Counted from the first letter of the stretch, positions 39,255-48,755 are shown. The stretch: 64,000 bases of DNA from Salinibacter sp. 10B (GCF_002954405.1 NZ_MQWC01000004.1:2916668-2980667); one strand, 5' to 3'. Program-made: numbers and translations. Notes: generated by a model not told the origin, from the sequence alone.

Positions 39255-39483
39255 GGACAGCTGCTCGTTGGCGGAGAAGATCGTGTTGTTATCGTTTTCA
39301 TATACCTCTGAGCGCGCCGAATTGTTACAGCCTCTCCCTCCAAATCTTCATCTTCATTCCGGCGTAGACCAGTGAGACCCGGATTGACGCCGTCTACGTT
39401 CTATTTTCCCTCATGTCTTCGACTCAATCACGCGGGTGCTTCGACTCCGCTCGATGGAGCCGCTCCCCACTAACCCTTTTCCG

Positions 39484-40491
39484 ATGAGCCACGTGACGCC
39501 CCTTCCTGAAGACCACCACGCCGCCGTCTTTTCTCTCGACAGCGGCCGCCGGTTGCGCGATCCGATCTGTGAGCATCTCGGCATTTCCCCCGGCAAGCAT
39601 GAAGAACGCACCTTCGACGACGGCGAGCACAAAATTCGTCCGTTGCAGAGCGTACGGGACCAGGACGTTTATCTCGTCGAATCGCTGTACAGCAACAATG
39701 CCCTCTCGGTCAACGACAAACTGGTGCGGACGCTCTTCTTTCTCGCGGCGATGCGGGATGCGGGGGCCGAGCGCGTCACGCTGATTGCGCCATACCTCTG
39801 CTATGCCCGCAAGGACCGGCGCACGAAGCCGCGCGATTCGGTCTCCATTCGGTACCTTGCCACCGTTCTGGAGTCGATGGGCCTCGACCGCGTCGCGACG
39901 ATGGACGTGCACAACCCAGCGGCCTACGAAAACGCCTTCCGCATTCCGGCGGAGCACCTGACGGCAGCCCCGCTGTTCGTCGATTCGGTCGTCCCACTCA
40001 TCGGCGACCGGGAGGTTGTGGTTGTGTCGCCCGACGCCGGCGGGGCAAAGCGAGCCGAGGGCTTTCGGCAACGGCTCGACGAGCGGCTCGGACGATCCGT
40101 TCCCCTCGTGTTCATCGAGAAATTTCGGAGCGAGGACGCCGTGTGGGGCGGTACCGTAGTAGGTGACGTCAAGAACCGAGTGGCGATCCTTCTCGACGAC
40201 CTCATCAGCAGCGGCACGACGCTCGCCGAGGCTGCCACCGCGTGCCGTGAGCACGGGGCAACTGCCGTGTACGCGGCCGTCACACACGGCGTGTTCTCGT
40301 CCGGCGCGAACCAGACTCTCGACGATCCCGCCCTGGAGCGTCTCGTCTTTCTCGACACCCTCCCCCCAGCCCGCCTCGCCCCGAACGTGCGCGAGCGCCG
40401 GGCGGAGGTGCTGTCATGCGCCCCTCTGCTGGCCGGGGCCATTCAGCGATTGCATACCGGCGGCTCCCTCGTGGAACTGAGCGGTCTGTAG
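39484..40491 (+). CDS. ribose-phosphate pyrophosphokinase (PRPP synthetase) family protein
   Basis: The 335 residues show the PRPP synthetase layout. The flexible ATP-binding region is YLCYARKDRRTKPRDSVSIRY, the substrate loop ATMDVHNPAAYENAFRI is near residue 140, and the PRPP-binding loop is LLDDLISSGTTLAEA near 240. The reaction is ATP plus ribose 5-phosphate to PRPP and AMP. Several blocks differ from the housekeeping enzyme, for example DVHNPAAYE instead of the usual DLHAGQIQG-like stretch, so it may be a second, specialised copy. I chose the ATG at 39484. It is divergent from pspA. Confidence 0.85.
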   Translation: MSHVTPLPEDHHAAVFSLDSGRRLRDPICEHLGISPGKHEERTFDDGEHKIRPLQSVRDQDVYLVESLYSNNALSVNDKLVRTLFFLAAMRDAGAERVTLIAPYLCYARKDRRTKPRDSVSIRYLATVLESMGLDRVATMDVHNPAAYENAFRIPAEHLTAAPLFVDSVVPLIGDREVVVVSPDAGGAKRAEGFRQRLDERLGRSVPLVFIEKFRSEDAVWGGTVVGDVKNRVAILLDDLISSGTTLAEAATACREHGATAVYAAVTHGVFSSGANQTLDDPALERLVFLDTLPPARLAPNVRERRAEVLSCAPLLAGAIQRLHTGGSLVELSGL

Positions 40492-40572
40492 CAGGTCGTC
40501 CCCGCTCCCGAGTCCCCGCGGACGTTCCAGCGAGGCACTACCTCAAAATCGGTACAGACAACTGGGGCGATC

Positions 40573-40986
40573 TTATTCTTCTCCCTTCCCGGTGTGGTCA
40601 TTTCCGACGAACAGGAAGTAGAGCGCAATCATGAGAAGGGTGAACTGAAACTCCATTCCTCTCCCCATATTGCCCGAGCCCATGTTTACCGAGTTCCAGC
40701 CGTGCTGGAGATGAACCATAAAAATTGCTCCGAGCATGACGGGGGCAATGAAGAGGCCCGCTAATCGGGTCATCCAGTCCCACCCAAATCCGCCGAGCAG
40801 AACGAAGAGTCCCCCGAGGGTTTCGACAATTGCCAGCAGACCAACGACGAATACGGGCATGTCCATCATCTCTGCCATGCCGCCGAGTACCGGGAATTTG
40901 GTGAGTCCGTGGTACAAAAAGACGCTTCCAAGAGCGACGCGAAGAAACCAGTGCGAGTAGGGTGCAAATGCGCGAAGTTGATTCAT
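40573..40986 (-). CDS. DoxX-family membrane protein
   Basis: The 137 residues have four hydrophobic segments and DoxX-type blocks: FLRVALGSVFLYHGLTKF, LAIVETLGGLFVLLGGFG and LGAIFMVHLQHGW. Family members are small membrane proteins linked to quinone or thiosulfate redox and oxidative stress; a specific activity cannot be assigned. I chose the ATG at 40986; the frame is open further upstream but that sequence is not family-like. It is transcribed alone, divergent from a lipoprotein gene. Confidence 0.88.
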   Translation of the reverse strand: MNQLRAFAPYSHWFLRVALGSVFLYHGLTKFPVLGGMAEMMDMPVFVVGLLAIVETLGGLFVLLGGFGWDWMTRLAGLFIAPVMLGAIFMVHLQHGWNSVNMGSGNMGRGMEFQFTLLMIALYFLFVGNDHTGKGEE

Positions 40987-41288
40987 GATCGTAAATGGGA
41001 TCTGTGCAAAATATGGGCTCGCCCTCCCATTAAAGAAGAAGGCAATCTTCACGGGATACGTGCTACATGCTATCTGCACGTTACAATCGCTTCCTTACAT
41101 CGACCCCGGCAGCCGGAGTGATCAACCCGGGACGCCTGCTTCCCTTTTCCCACATCGGTCGATGTGTGAAGAAACGTGACGACGGGACGTGAAAGTACAC
41201 TCCAGTCCTCAGAAGTCGCTTCTCCTCAGCGCTATTTCGCCCCTTCCGGCGTCCCTTTGCCTCCCTCTTCCGACATCTGCCCTTGTTT
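40987..41288. other. 302-base divergent intergenic region
   Basis: No gene is seen. Two small dyads are present, ACGTGC/GCACGT (41058-41063 and 41076-41081) and CACATC/GATGTG (41151-41156 and 41161-41166). Their role is unknown. Confidence 0.4.
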
Positions 41289-41822
41289 ATGATTCGTTCC
41301 CGCTCCCTTATCCCCTTCACGCTCGCCTGCGCCCTGCTGTTGGTCGTCGGATGCTCGTCGAGTCGCCTGCCGACGCTCACGTCGGACGATCCCTCTGCGG
41401 TTATTGGCACCTATCAGATCCGACAATTCGAGTTTGAACCGGACGCCTCGGTCCTTGAGGAAATCGACGTGCTGGAGTACGTAAACCCAGACGCGTCCAG
41501 TTTAGAGCTCACAAGCAGTCGGGACTTTGTACTGACGTACCGCCCCCGCAACGGGGAGCCGGTCACCCTCACGGGGACATTCTCCCTGGATTCGAACAAA
41601 GTCGAACTCGCCGGTCAGCGGGAAGATGTCGGGCAGTACCAGGACATCCTCCTTGATCGCACGTTTTATCTGCACCACCAGAAACCGGATGTGCTTTGGG
41701 TACACACGAAGAAGCAGGTTGCGATTGAGGAATTGTCTGCCTCGTACGACGGTCTGACAGGGGTGGAAGGGACGCTGCGTCTCGAACTCGTGCAGACGTC
41801 TTCCACCGCCGGCGGCCGATGA
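41289..41822 (+). CDS. putative lipoprotein, unknown function
   Basis: The 177-residue precursor has a lipoprotein signal ending in LLVVGC. The mature part looks like a lipocalin-type or other small beta-barrel (VIGTYQIRQFEFEP, FVLTYRPRNGEPVTLTGTFSLDSNKVEL), but I cannot place it in a family. I chose the ATG at 41289, which follows a long pyrimidine-rich leader. It converges with the next gene, ending only 11 bases before it. Confidence 0.72.
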   Translation: MIRSRSLIPFTLACALLLVVGCSSSRLPTLTSDDPSAVIGTYQIRQFEFEPDASVLEEIDVLEYVNPDASSLELTSSRDFVLTYRPRNGEPVTLTGTFSLDSNKVELAGQREDVGQYQDILLDRTFYLHHQKPDVLWVHTKKQVAIEELSASYDGLTGVEGTLRLELVQTSSTAGGR

Positions 41823-41833
41823 TCTTCCGGGAA

Positions 41834-42406
41834 TCAGCTTGCCGGGCCCGCTTCCAAAGGAGGAGGGGGCCGGGCGGCGGTCCCCAGGGAGACGTCGACG
41901 CTTCGCGCCATGACGAGAGGCCACACCCCGATAAGGGTGCTCAGGTGACTGCGGAGGCCTGCCAGGTTGGCGCGCGCGACGTTTGCGATGGGCGGTTCGG
42001 TGAGGGCTGTTGCGAGGGAATAGACCGATGCGTACCGTGTGCTCAACTCCTCAAGGGCTTGGTAGCCCTGCGAGAGAACCTCGGCGAGGTTTGGAACGGA
42101 AGGCTCGATCCCACCCTCCACAGTAAAGAATGGGTCGGCCTCATTCGTCGTCCCGTTTCTTTTCGCGCCGGATCCCGAAACGGTTCTCTTCGGAGCGGCT
42201 GCCGACGAATAGGACTGCACGAGCACGTACATCCGGTCCAGGTCGCGCTGAAGATGTCGCAGCACGGAGCCAATCACCGGCCGCACCGATTCGTGCGACT
42301 GGACGTTCTCGTTCGCAGTCCAGTCCCGAAAGGCCTCGGTTACGCGCTTTTGATTCTGATATAGCAGGCGGACACTCGACTGAAGGAGCTCTGAGCGGGA
42401 CGTCAT
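41834..42406 (-). CDS. hypothetical protein, 190 residues
   Basis: The protein is mostly helical with no signal or membrane span, and I recognise no family. Its first half (LLQSSVRLLYQNQKRVTEAF) and the segment LSQGYQALEELSTRYASVYSL suggest a helical bundle. It ends in a Pro-rich tail. It lies 72 bases downstream of the atypical response regulator gene on the same strand, so the two may be functionally linked. Confidence 0.65.
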   Translation of the reverse strand: MTSRSELLQSSVRLLYQNQKRVTEAFRDWTANENVQSHESVRPVIGSVLRHLQRDLDRMYVLVQSYSSAAAPKRTVSGSGAKRNGTTNEADPFFTVEGGIEPSVPNLAEVLSQGYQALEELSTRYASVYSLATALTEPPIANVARANLAGLRSHLSTLIGVWPLVMARSVDVSLGTAARPPPPLEAGPAS

Positions 42407-42478
42407 AAGAAGAGGAATCTGGGGATTGTCCAGTGAGCGTGCGGGGCGTTGGGAAGCCAGCGCGGGGAGGGACCGCCG

Positions 42479-43204
42479 TCAGGCGTATTCCACACAGGCG
42501 AACTCATATCCTTTTCCGTACACCGTTTGGAGATAGGCCGGCCGTTCCGGGTCGTACTCCAGTTTCTCGCGGATCTTGGCGACGTGCCGGTCGATGGTGC
42601 GAAGGCAGATGCCGTTCCGGCTGCCCCACACCGCGTCGCGCAGCTCGTCGCGGGGCACCACGTCTCCCCGGTGTTCGACGAGGTAGCTCAGGATTTCGAA
42701 CTCGAGCGAGGTAAGGGAAATGCGTCGTCCTCCCCGCACGCAGGTATGCGCCGCCACGTTGATCGTCAGGTCATCGAAGTCGTACACCTGCGGGCCGTTG
42801 GGCGTCGAGGACGACGGAGAGCGTCGATTCCGAACGGCGTAGATGCGGGCCTCAAGCTCCTCCAGGGCACATGGCGTGACGATGTAATCGTCCGCCCCCA
42901 GGTCGAAGCCATGCAGCTTGTCGGCCAGGCAGTCCTGATCGGAGAGCAGGAGGAACGAGGCCTCAATGGACTGTTGTTCTGCCGCGTCCAGCAGGTCGAA
43001 CCCACTTTTGCCGGGAAGGGTCACGCTGAGTAGCACGACGTCGTATCCCGGCGGCTGGAGCAGGTAACGGAGCGCCGCGTCGACGTCGCTTACAGTCGTG
43101 GTCACGTATTTGGGAGAGCTGAAGTAGTCCAGCAATCTCGTACTGGTGGCCTCGTCGTCTTCTACAATGAGTAGACGGGTAGGGGACTGCGACCTTGTGT
43201 CCAT
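42479..43204 (-). CDS. OmpR-type response regulator with a degenerate receiver
   Basis: The 241 residues have the fold of an OmpR regulator: acidic residues E15-D17 in LLIVEDDEA, then a winged helix with LTSLEFEILSYLVEHRG, LRTIDRHVAKIREKL and TVYGKGYEF. The receiver has lost two key residues. The phosphoacceptor Asp is Ser60 (DVVLLSVTLPGKSG) and the switch Lys is Thr110 (DDYIVTPC). It should therefore not be controlled by phosphorylation at the usual site. Such pseudo-receivers may respond to ligands or partners. The DNA-binding half looks intact. Confidence 0.9.
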   Translation of the reverse strand: MDTRSQSPTRLLIVEDDEATSTRLLDYFSSPKYVTTTVSDVDAALRYLLQPPGYDVVLLSVTLPGKSGFDLLDAAEQQSIEASFLLLSDQDCLADKLHGFDLGADDYIVTPCALEELEARIYAVRNRRSPSSSTPNGPQVYDFDDLTINVAAHTCVRGGRRISLTSLEFEILSYLVEHRGDVVPRDELRDAVWGSRNGICLRTIDRHVAKIREKLEYDPERPAYLQTVYGKGYEFACVEYA

Positions 43205-43725
43205 GACATCAGTTCAGTTGTGGAAAGAACGCGTACCGGTCGTACTCGCTTGCGAGCCAATCCTCTGCTCCGAAGTGGAGGAGCGAACCAGGGCAGAGTC
43301 TTTGTCCCGTCTGCTCTCTCCGGTACGACGAGGGCCCCAACGGTTTCTTTGGGAGCGCTGTGATTTTGGTGATGATCGAACGAGAGGCCTCAAAACCGGC
43401 CCCTCCGTTGGAGGAACCGGTGATCTCTTCCTATGAAGGGGGCTTCAGCAGTCTACAATTCCAGGCCCGCCCCCTCGTGCTCTTGTCATTAATTTGTCCT
43501 GTCATCCGAGGGCTAAATCGGGACACGCCACTGGCAGACGCTGCGAGACGGTCGGGCAGGCGGTAGGGGGGCATGAGATCGTTACGTTCGTGTGCGCTGC
43601 CTTCGCACCTGTAATCGATCGGACAGAAGGCCGAGGTCGACGAAGAACGACGGGGCATGGGGCGTTTATCGGGCTGGAGCATTGTCTCCGAGTTCGTACC
43701 TCTACTCTAACCCACACCCAAGACC
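43205..43725. other. 521-base spacer between the response regulator and csbD
   Basis: No frame reads like a protein. A hairpin with arms ACCGG (43395-43399) plus CCTCC and GGAGG plus CCGGT (43417-43421) stands in the middle. The promoter of csbD and that of the divergent regulator must lie here. Confidence 0.5.
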
Positions 43726-43944
43726 ATGAGCAGCCCGACCAAGCAGCAAGCGAAAGGGGCCTGGAAACAGTTCAAGGGACGCCTGCAAGAAGCGTGGGGC
43801 GTCCTTACGGACGATGACCTTGACCGCTACGAAGGCAAGCGCGAGCGCCTCGAAGGGTACATTCAGGAGAAGACTGGAGAGCAGCGCCAGGCCATTCGAG
43901 ACAAGATCGACGAGATCTCTCGAAAGGTGAAGTACAACTTCTAG
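43726..43944 (+). CDS. CsbD-family stress protein
   Basis: The 72 residues match CsbD: KQQAKGAWKQFKGRLQEAWG followed by LTDDDLDRYEGKRERLEGYIQEKTG. These small, charged, abundant proteins are induced by general stress in many bacteria and have no known activity. Two more small stress-type genes (DUF1328 and fasciclin) follow on the same strand. Confidence 0.92.
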   Translation: MSSPTKQQAKGAWKQFKGRLQEAWGVLTDDDLDRYEGKRERLEGYIQEKTGEQRQAIRDKIDEISRKVKYNF

Positions 43945-44075
43945 CGGGGCAGGTGTCCTCTCTCTCCGGTGCCCAGGGAGGCGTCCTGGGGCCGGGCAGG
44001 GGATGATTTAAATCGCCCGTCCTCCACACACGGAGGCGCACATTTCCTCTATTTCTTCCGTTACAGTTTCCAGCC

Positions 44076-44240
44076 ATGCTCCGACTTGCTGTCGTATTTC
44101 TCCTCATCGCTATCGTCGCCGCCGTTTTTGGATTCGGCGGCATCGCAGGGACGTCGGCCTGGATCGCGAAGATTCTCTTTGTCGTCTTCCTTATTCTCTT
44201 CGCCCTCTCCTTCTTGTTTGGCCGCCGATCCCTCGTGTAG
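44076..44240 (+). CDS. DUF1328-family small membrane protein
   Basis: A 54-residue protein with two hydrophobic helices. The first includes [20 protein letters not shown] short [11 protein letters not shown] loop links to a second helix, ending in FGRRSLV. The [18 protein letters not shown] region is the hallmark of DUF1328 (YtjA-like) proteins, often found near CsbD and other stress genes. The ATG at 44076 follows a pyrimidine-rich leader. Confidence 0.9.
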   Translation: MLRLAVVFLLIAIVAAVFGFGGIAGTSAWIAKILFVVFLILFALSFLFGRRSLV

Positions 44241-44423
44241 TCCATTTGCGGTCGTAAACCGCAGTCCTCACGGTTTCCTCAGGCAATCATCACCCCGTCC
44301 GCAGCCCACGGTAAGAAATATTATCGTCGGCGGAGGTAGAGGGAAACGAGTGTCAGTCCACGCCGATCGCCTCCGGCTGAGACTCTCCATCGTGCCAATT
44401 TCCTCTACAGACCTTCCGTTGCC

Positions 44424-44978
44424 ATGCCAATGATTCTTCGCGCTCTTGCCCCGATTCTCCCTCTCGTGGCGATTCTCGCACTGGACCTCACCATTGTGAT
44501 GCCGGTGTCCCGTGCCCAGTCGTTCCCTTCGACGAGCGAGCCGTCTGGAGAACGGCCGCCGGAGGTGATGGACGTGCTGCGAGAGCGGGAGCGGTATTCG
44601 GTGCTGGTTGCTGCGCTTGAGCGTACGGGCATCGATCAGGGCCTCGCCATGAGCCCGTCGTTCACGCTCCTTGCGCCCACCGATTCCGCGTTTAGGGCGC
44701 TCGACGTCCGGCTTGCGGACCTAGAGAGCCACGAGGTCGCGGAGATTCTCCGGAATCACGTGATCCAGAAGGCGCTCACCACGCGCCAGTTGCAGGGCTA
44801 TTCCAAGATCCAGAACACCCGGGGACTCTCGCTCCAAGTGAGCGCGGATGCCCGCACAATCGGTGCGGCAACACTCGTAGCCCCCGACGTGCGGATTGAA
44901 AACGGCATTGTGCACGGCATCGACACCGTGATTACTATGAAGACGGCAGTGGAGGGAGTGCCGTCCCCATCGGAATGA
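44424..44978 (+). CDS. exported fasciclin (FAS1) domain protein
   Basis: The 184-residue precursor has a signal peptide ending near SRAQ and a single FAS1 domain. The H1 motif appears as FTLLAPTDSAFRAL and the H2-like end as VRIENGIVHGIDTVI, with LRNHVIQKALT between. FAS1 domains mediate adhesion or protein interaction at the cell surface. An ATG two codons later (44430) is an alternative start. It is the third small gene after csbD. Confidence 0.9.
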   Translation: MPMILRALAPILPLVAILALDLTIVMPVSRAQSFPSTSEPSGERPPEVMDVLRERERYSVLVAALERTGIDQGLAMSPSFTLLAPTDSAFRALDVRLADLESHEVAEILRNHVIQKALTTRQLQGYSKIQNTRGLSLQVSADARTIGAATLVAPDVRIENGIVHGIDTVITMKTAVEGVPSPSE

Positions 44979-44985
44979 GCGGGTC

Positions 44986-47334
44986 CTACCGCTCGGAAAG
45001 CTCAATGAACATCACGTCGCTCTCTCGACGTTCGGCGTGGGTGTACGCAAACGTGTCTCCGTCTGGCCCAACGGTGAGATGATGGTCGGGATGCCAGTTG
45101 GAAAAGGTATAGAGCGGGACCGATTGCCCCGACTCCAGGTCGTGGTAGGTAAGAACCGCGGTGCGAAATCGGCGATGACGCAGGAAGTACACTCCCTCGG
45201 GGCCGATGCGCCAGCTCGTGTAGTCACGAGGCTCAACGGCGGCCACGACCCGACGGACGTTCGATTCGTTTTTCCGTTCGGCGACGAGGGATGGGGACGG
45301 CGTGCCCTCTGCACTACTGTCTTGAGCGACGAGGCTATCTGCGGGCCGGGTGCGCAGGGGAAACTGGGTCGTATCCAGGGGGGCGGCCCAGATGCCCGTC
45401 GTGTCGGGACGAACGAGGTAGAGCGTTTCCCCGGTGGGCGATTCCTGCGCGGCGAGAGCGCCGCCGGCGGTGACCTGCTGCACCCGCGCCGTATCTGGGG
45501 ACGTTCGCCAGACATCCCAGGTGCCGGTCTGGTTGGAAGCGTAGTAGAGCCAGCGATCGTCGTGCCCCCACTGCGGTGCCAGCACCTCCGACGCGGTGTT
45601 GGTGATCTGCGTGAGGGGGCCGCCGGACGCCGGCACGACGAAGAGGTTGGCATTCCCGTTCCGCCGGGCCACGAAGCTGAGCCGGGTGCCGTCCGACGAC
45701 CACGTGACGGACCGGATGGACGGTCCGTTCAGCGATGTGATCTGCGTTGGGGTGGCGCCGTCGATCCCGGCGGTCCAGACCTCCGGATGCCCCGAGCGCT
45801 CCGAAACAAAGGCCAGCCGGGTGCCGTCCGGCGACACGCTCGGATCGGTGTCTTCCTGGGTGGAGGAGATCGACGGTGCGGCCTGGAAAGCGTCGTAGTG
45901 GCTAGAGCGCCGAAGCGTCCACACGTCCAGTTGGGCCGACTGCTGGGTGTAGGCCAGTCGCCGCCCCGACACGGAGGGATGCCGGAAAAAGGTGCCTTCG
46001 CTGGCCGCCCGCACGAGGGAGGGCGTTCCCCCGTCCACGTCCACTCGCCAGAGTCCGTTGATTCCGCCCCGGCGCGCCGAGTACAACAGTTCGTCGCCGT
46101 CCGCCGACCACGCCAGGCCGTGAATCGAGGTGCTGTCGGTGGTTACCTGGGTCGGCTCGCCGCCCGCCGTGGGGACCACGAAGACATTTTCGACGCCTTC
46201 GACGAGGCCCCGGACGAATGCAATCCGGCTGCCGTCCGGCGAGAAGACGGGCGACGTGTCCCCGATGGACCAAAGCGGGGGCGCGGTGACCGATCGCACC
46301 GAGTCGGCGTCGGGCAGGTGCACGGAAAGGGCAAACGCCCGGTGCGGATACTGCTGCGCCGAAACGGCGAGCGTGGTCTGTGCGGTGTCGGGCGACCAGG
46401 CGACGCTGTGAATGCGACGGCGGGGCATCCGGACCACGAGTCGGGGGTGCCCCCCAATCGACGGCACGATGGCCACCTGATGCTCGTCGCCCGCCTCACG
46501 GGCATAGGCCACGAACCGCCCCTGAGGCGACCAGGCGGGGCTCCAGTCCACCGTTGTGTCGGCCGAGAGCCGCAGCGGCCGGTCCGCGCCGCGCTGCATG
46601 AGGTAGATGTTCTGATAGAGGCTGTCGGCGTTTCGCCAGGCAAAGACCACCTGCTGACCGCTAGACGAGAGCATCGGGTCAAACTCCTCGCCGGGAAACG
46701 TGGTGAGGGGCGTGGCGGGCGGCGGCGCCTTGGACGTCGTGCCAGTCTCCACTTCCGACCACGACACGACACTCACCAGCAAAATCACCGCGAGAACCGC
46801 ACCGATCGCAAGGATCCACTTTCGCTCCACGATACTCTCGGCCACAACCACCCAGAAATCGCGCGCCCCCGTCAACGACATCCGCAGCGGACTCGAGACG
46901 CGATCGATGAGGCGGCGAAATGGCGACGTCGCTTCGGATGCCGTCTGTACCTCGATCGACTGCGCGTCGTCCGTCGAAGTTTCCGGGAGTTCCACCGGAG
47001 CGATGAGTCGATACCCGGTCTTGCGTATGGTTTCGATGTACGACGGATCGCGCGAGTCGTCGTTGAACACCTTGCGCAGTTGCGAGATGCACCGGGATAA
47101 TACATCGTCCGTCACCACGGTGTCGGTCCAGACCACGTCTTTGAACTGCGATTTGGTGACGGTTTTCCCCGACCGCTCGGCAAGGCAGAGCAAGACCTCC
47201 ATCACCTTGGGTTCGAGCTGGACCTCCTCATCCTCGTCTTCGTGGCGGACACGGTTCAGCATGGGCTCCACGAACCAGTCTCCAACCCAGAATCCGTCGG
47301 CAAACGGGGACGTCGATCGTAGATCGTCAGACAT
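44986..47334 (-). CDS. membrane-bound winged-helix regulator with TolB-like propeller
   Basis: The 782 residues start with an OmpR-type winged helix (about 15-113: LEPKVMEVLLCLAERSGKTVTKSQ, RCISQLRKVFND, YIETIRKTGYRLI). A linker, one transmembrane helix (173-192) and a long outer region of WD40-like/PD40 repeats follow, such as GRFVAYAREAGDEHQVAIVP and GTRLAFVSERSGHPEVW. The layout is that of CadC-type one-component regulators that bind DNA while sensing outside the membrane. The sensor here is a TolB-like beta-propeller, which could bind proteins or polysaccharides. Target genes are unknown. It is transcribed towards the fasciclin gene. Confidence 0.88.
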   Translation of the reverse strand: MSDDLRSTSPFADGFWVGDWFVEPMLNRVRHEDEDEEVQLEPKVMEVLLCLAERSGKTVTKSQFKDVVWTDTVVTDDVLSRCISQLRKVFNDDSRDPSYIETIRKTGYRLIAPVELPETSTDDAQSIEVQTASEATSPFRRLIDRVSSPLRMSLTGARDFWVVVAESIVERKWILAIGAVLAVILLVSVVSWSEVETGTTSKAPPPATPLTTFPGEEFDPMLSSSGQQVVFAWRNADSLYQNIYLMQRGADRPLRLSADTTVDWSPAWSPQGRFVAYAREAGDEHQVAIVPSIGGHPRLVVRMPRRRIHSVAWSPDTAQTTLAVSAQQYPHRAFALSVHLPDADSVRSVTAPPLWSIGDTSPVFSPDGSRIAFVRGLVEGVENVFVVPTAGGEPTQVTTDSTSIHGLAWSADGDELLYSARRGGINGLWRVDVDGGTPSLVRAASEGTFFRHPSVSGRRLAYTQQSAQLDVWTLRRSSHYDAFQAAPSISSTQEDTDPSVSPDGTRLAFVSERSGHPEVWTAGIDGATPTQITSLNGPSIRSVTWSSDGTRLSFVARRNGNANLFVVPASGGPLTQITNTASEVLAPQWGHDDRWLYYASNQTGTWDVWRTSPDTARVQQVTAGGALAAQESPTGETLYLVRPDTTGIWAAPLDTTQFPLRTRPADSLVAQDSSAEGTPSPSLVAERKNESNVRRVVAAVEPRDYTSWRIGPEGVYFLRHRRFRTAVLTYHDLESGQSVPLYTFSNWHPDHHLTVGPDGDTFAYTHAERRESDVMFIELSER

Positions 47335-47527
47335 GAACGGCGTGTGGCGTGGGGAAGCGAGGACCCGCAGGTCCGAAATGAAACGTCATGACAAGTTCCT
47401 TTCACTTGTCCCTGCGATTCCCAGTTCCTCACTGGTCCGAGAAGCGTTTCTCGCACACCTCGACTGGACACAAGAGGGGAAACCCACCGCCAGAGCTGAG
47501 TTGGGACGTCCCCTGAGGGAAAATCGA

Positions 47528-47743
47528 TTACGACTTCTTTCGTCCCACGTAGACGAGGCCCGCTCCGATCACGAGTGCAATGCCAGAGGCAACCGGTCGA
47601 ATAGGGATTGTGGTTTGCTCCTCGCTTTCCACCTCGACCGGACCGACGTCGGCCACAGTCTCGTCGGTCGTGAAGGAGATGCTACCAACGGCAAACCCCA
47701 AAAGCCCCAGGCAGATGAGAATGATGCCAAGGATACGGGTCAT
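47528..47743 (-). CDS. small two-span membrane protein
   Basis: The 71 residues have an N-terminal hydrophobic helix (ILGIILICLGLLGFAVGSI), an acidic loop of about 25 residues and a second helix (VASGIALVIGAGLVYVGRKK). It resembles DUF3185-like small membrane proteins, but I am not certain. I chose the ATG at 47743; a TTG two codons upstream is also in frame. Confidence 0.7.
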   Translation of the reverse strand: MTRILGIILICLGLLGFAVGSISFTTDETVADVGPVEVESEEQTTIPIRPVASGIALVIGAGLVYVGRKKS

Positions 47744-48014
47744 GGACAAAACAGTCGTTGAGAGAAATGTACGTCAATGAGGCAGCAGACGGCTGCCGAC
47801 CATCTTTAACTCAGATGAGACGCTCCGTTCCCCTGCGCGCGTCCCGTTTCACCAATTGTCACGGCTGAGAAGAAATGTGAATGGACGCCTCGCCCGGGGT
47901 ACTGCAGCACGTCACAACCTCCTTACGACTGCGCACGAATGAGAAGAACCTGAAACCCAGCGCCAGGGTTAGACCGGTTGACGCATTGGATTACCCGAAC
48001 AGAAGACCCAAACG

Positions 48015-48755
48015 ATGAATACACACCGAATCCTCTCTTCTCAAGGGCGTCTTGTCCTCATTCTTTCCCTGCTGTTGCTGACGATGGGAGCCTGCACAGA
48101 CCAGCAGCAAGCTAAACAGACGGAAGCCGAGATTCAGAACGAGCTGTCGGAAATGAAACAGGACGTTCGCTCGTCGCTCCGTGAGGCCGATCAGGAGTTC
48201 AACCAGATCGCGCAGCGGATCGAGGCGTCGGGGGAAAACGCACAATCGGAAGTGGCACAAGAGCTCCAGAATCTTCGTCACCAGCGTGAGGCCCTGGAAC
48301 GAAAGGCCGACAAACTGGAGGCGAGTGGGTCCGAGGAGGTGCAGGACGCCCGAACGGCTCTTCGCTCTCAGATGCGGGAGCTCAAGCAAAATCTGGAGGC
48401 GGTCCGGCTCAAGACCCTCGACACAAAAGAGGAATTCGTGCAGGAGGTGCAGGCCGACGTGGACGAGATTAACCAGCGGCTGGATCGGCTCGAGAAGGAC
48501 ATGCGCACGGCCAGTGATTCGCTCCGATCGGAGTACGCAGATCGAATGGAGACCCTTCAGGCCGAGCGAAAAGACCTCAAGCAGCGACTGGAGACGCTCC
48601 GGCAGGCCGGCAGCGAAGAGTTTGCAGAGATGCGTGTGGCAATGGCCGAGGACGTGGCCGCGCTCGGGGCCAACCTCGAACAGCTGTCCGACGAGGTGCA
48701 AAAGTCCCTTCGCCCGGAAACCGCACGTGCGGATTCGGGAACCGACACGCGCTAG
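48015..48755 (+). CDS. coiled-coil lipoprotein
   Basis: The 246-residue precursor has a lipoprotein signal ending in LTMGAC. Beyond it, nearly the whole protein is charged alpha-helix with heptad character (for example REALERKADKLEASGSEE). It lacks any enzymatic motif. Long coiled-coil lipoproteins can span or staple the envelope; the role here is unknown. An AsmA-like gene follows on the same strand after 202 bases. Confidence 0.78.
   Translation: MNTHRILSSQGRLVLILSLLLLTMGACTDQQQAKQTEAEIQNELSEMKQDVRSSLREADQEFNQIAQRIEASGENAQSEVAQELQNLRHQREALERKADKLEASGSEEVQDARTALRSQMRELKQNLEAVRLKTLDTKEEFVQEVQADVDEINQRLDRLEKDMRTASDSLRSEYADRMETLQAERKDLKQRLETLRQAGSEEFAEMRVAMAEDVAALGANLEQLSDEVQKSLRPETARADSGTDTR

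Noticed and set aside
43360-43717. Short frames in the 521-base spacer before csbD
   Set aside because: All are low-complexity or Arg/Pro-rich with no conserved look.
45037-47100. Long plus-strand frame opposite the membrane regulator
   Set aside because: Arg/Gly-rich shadow with no fold or family likeness.
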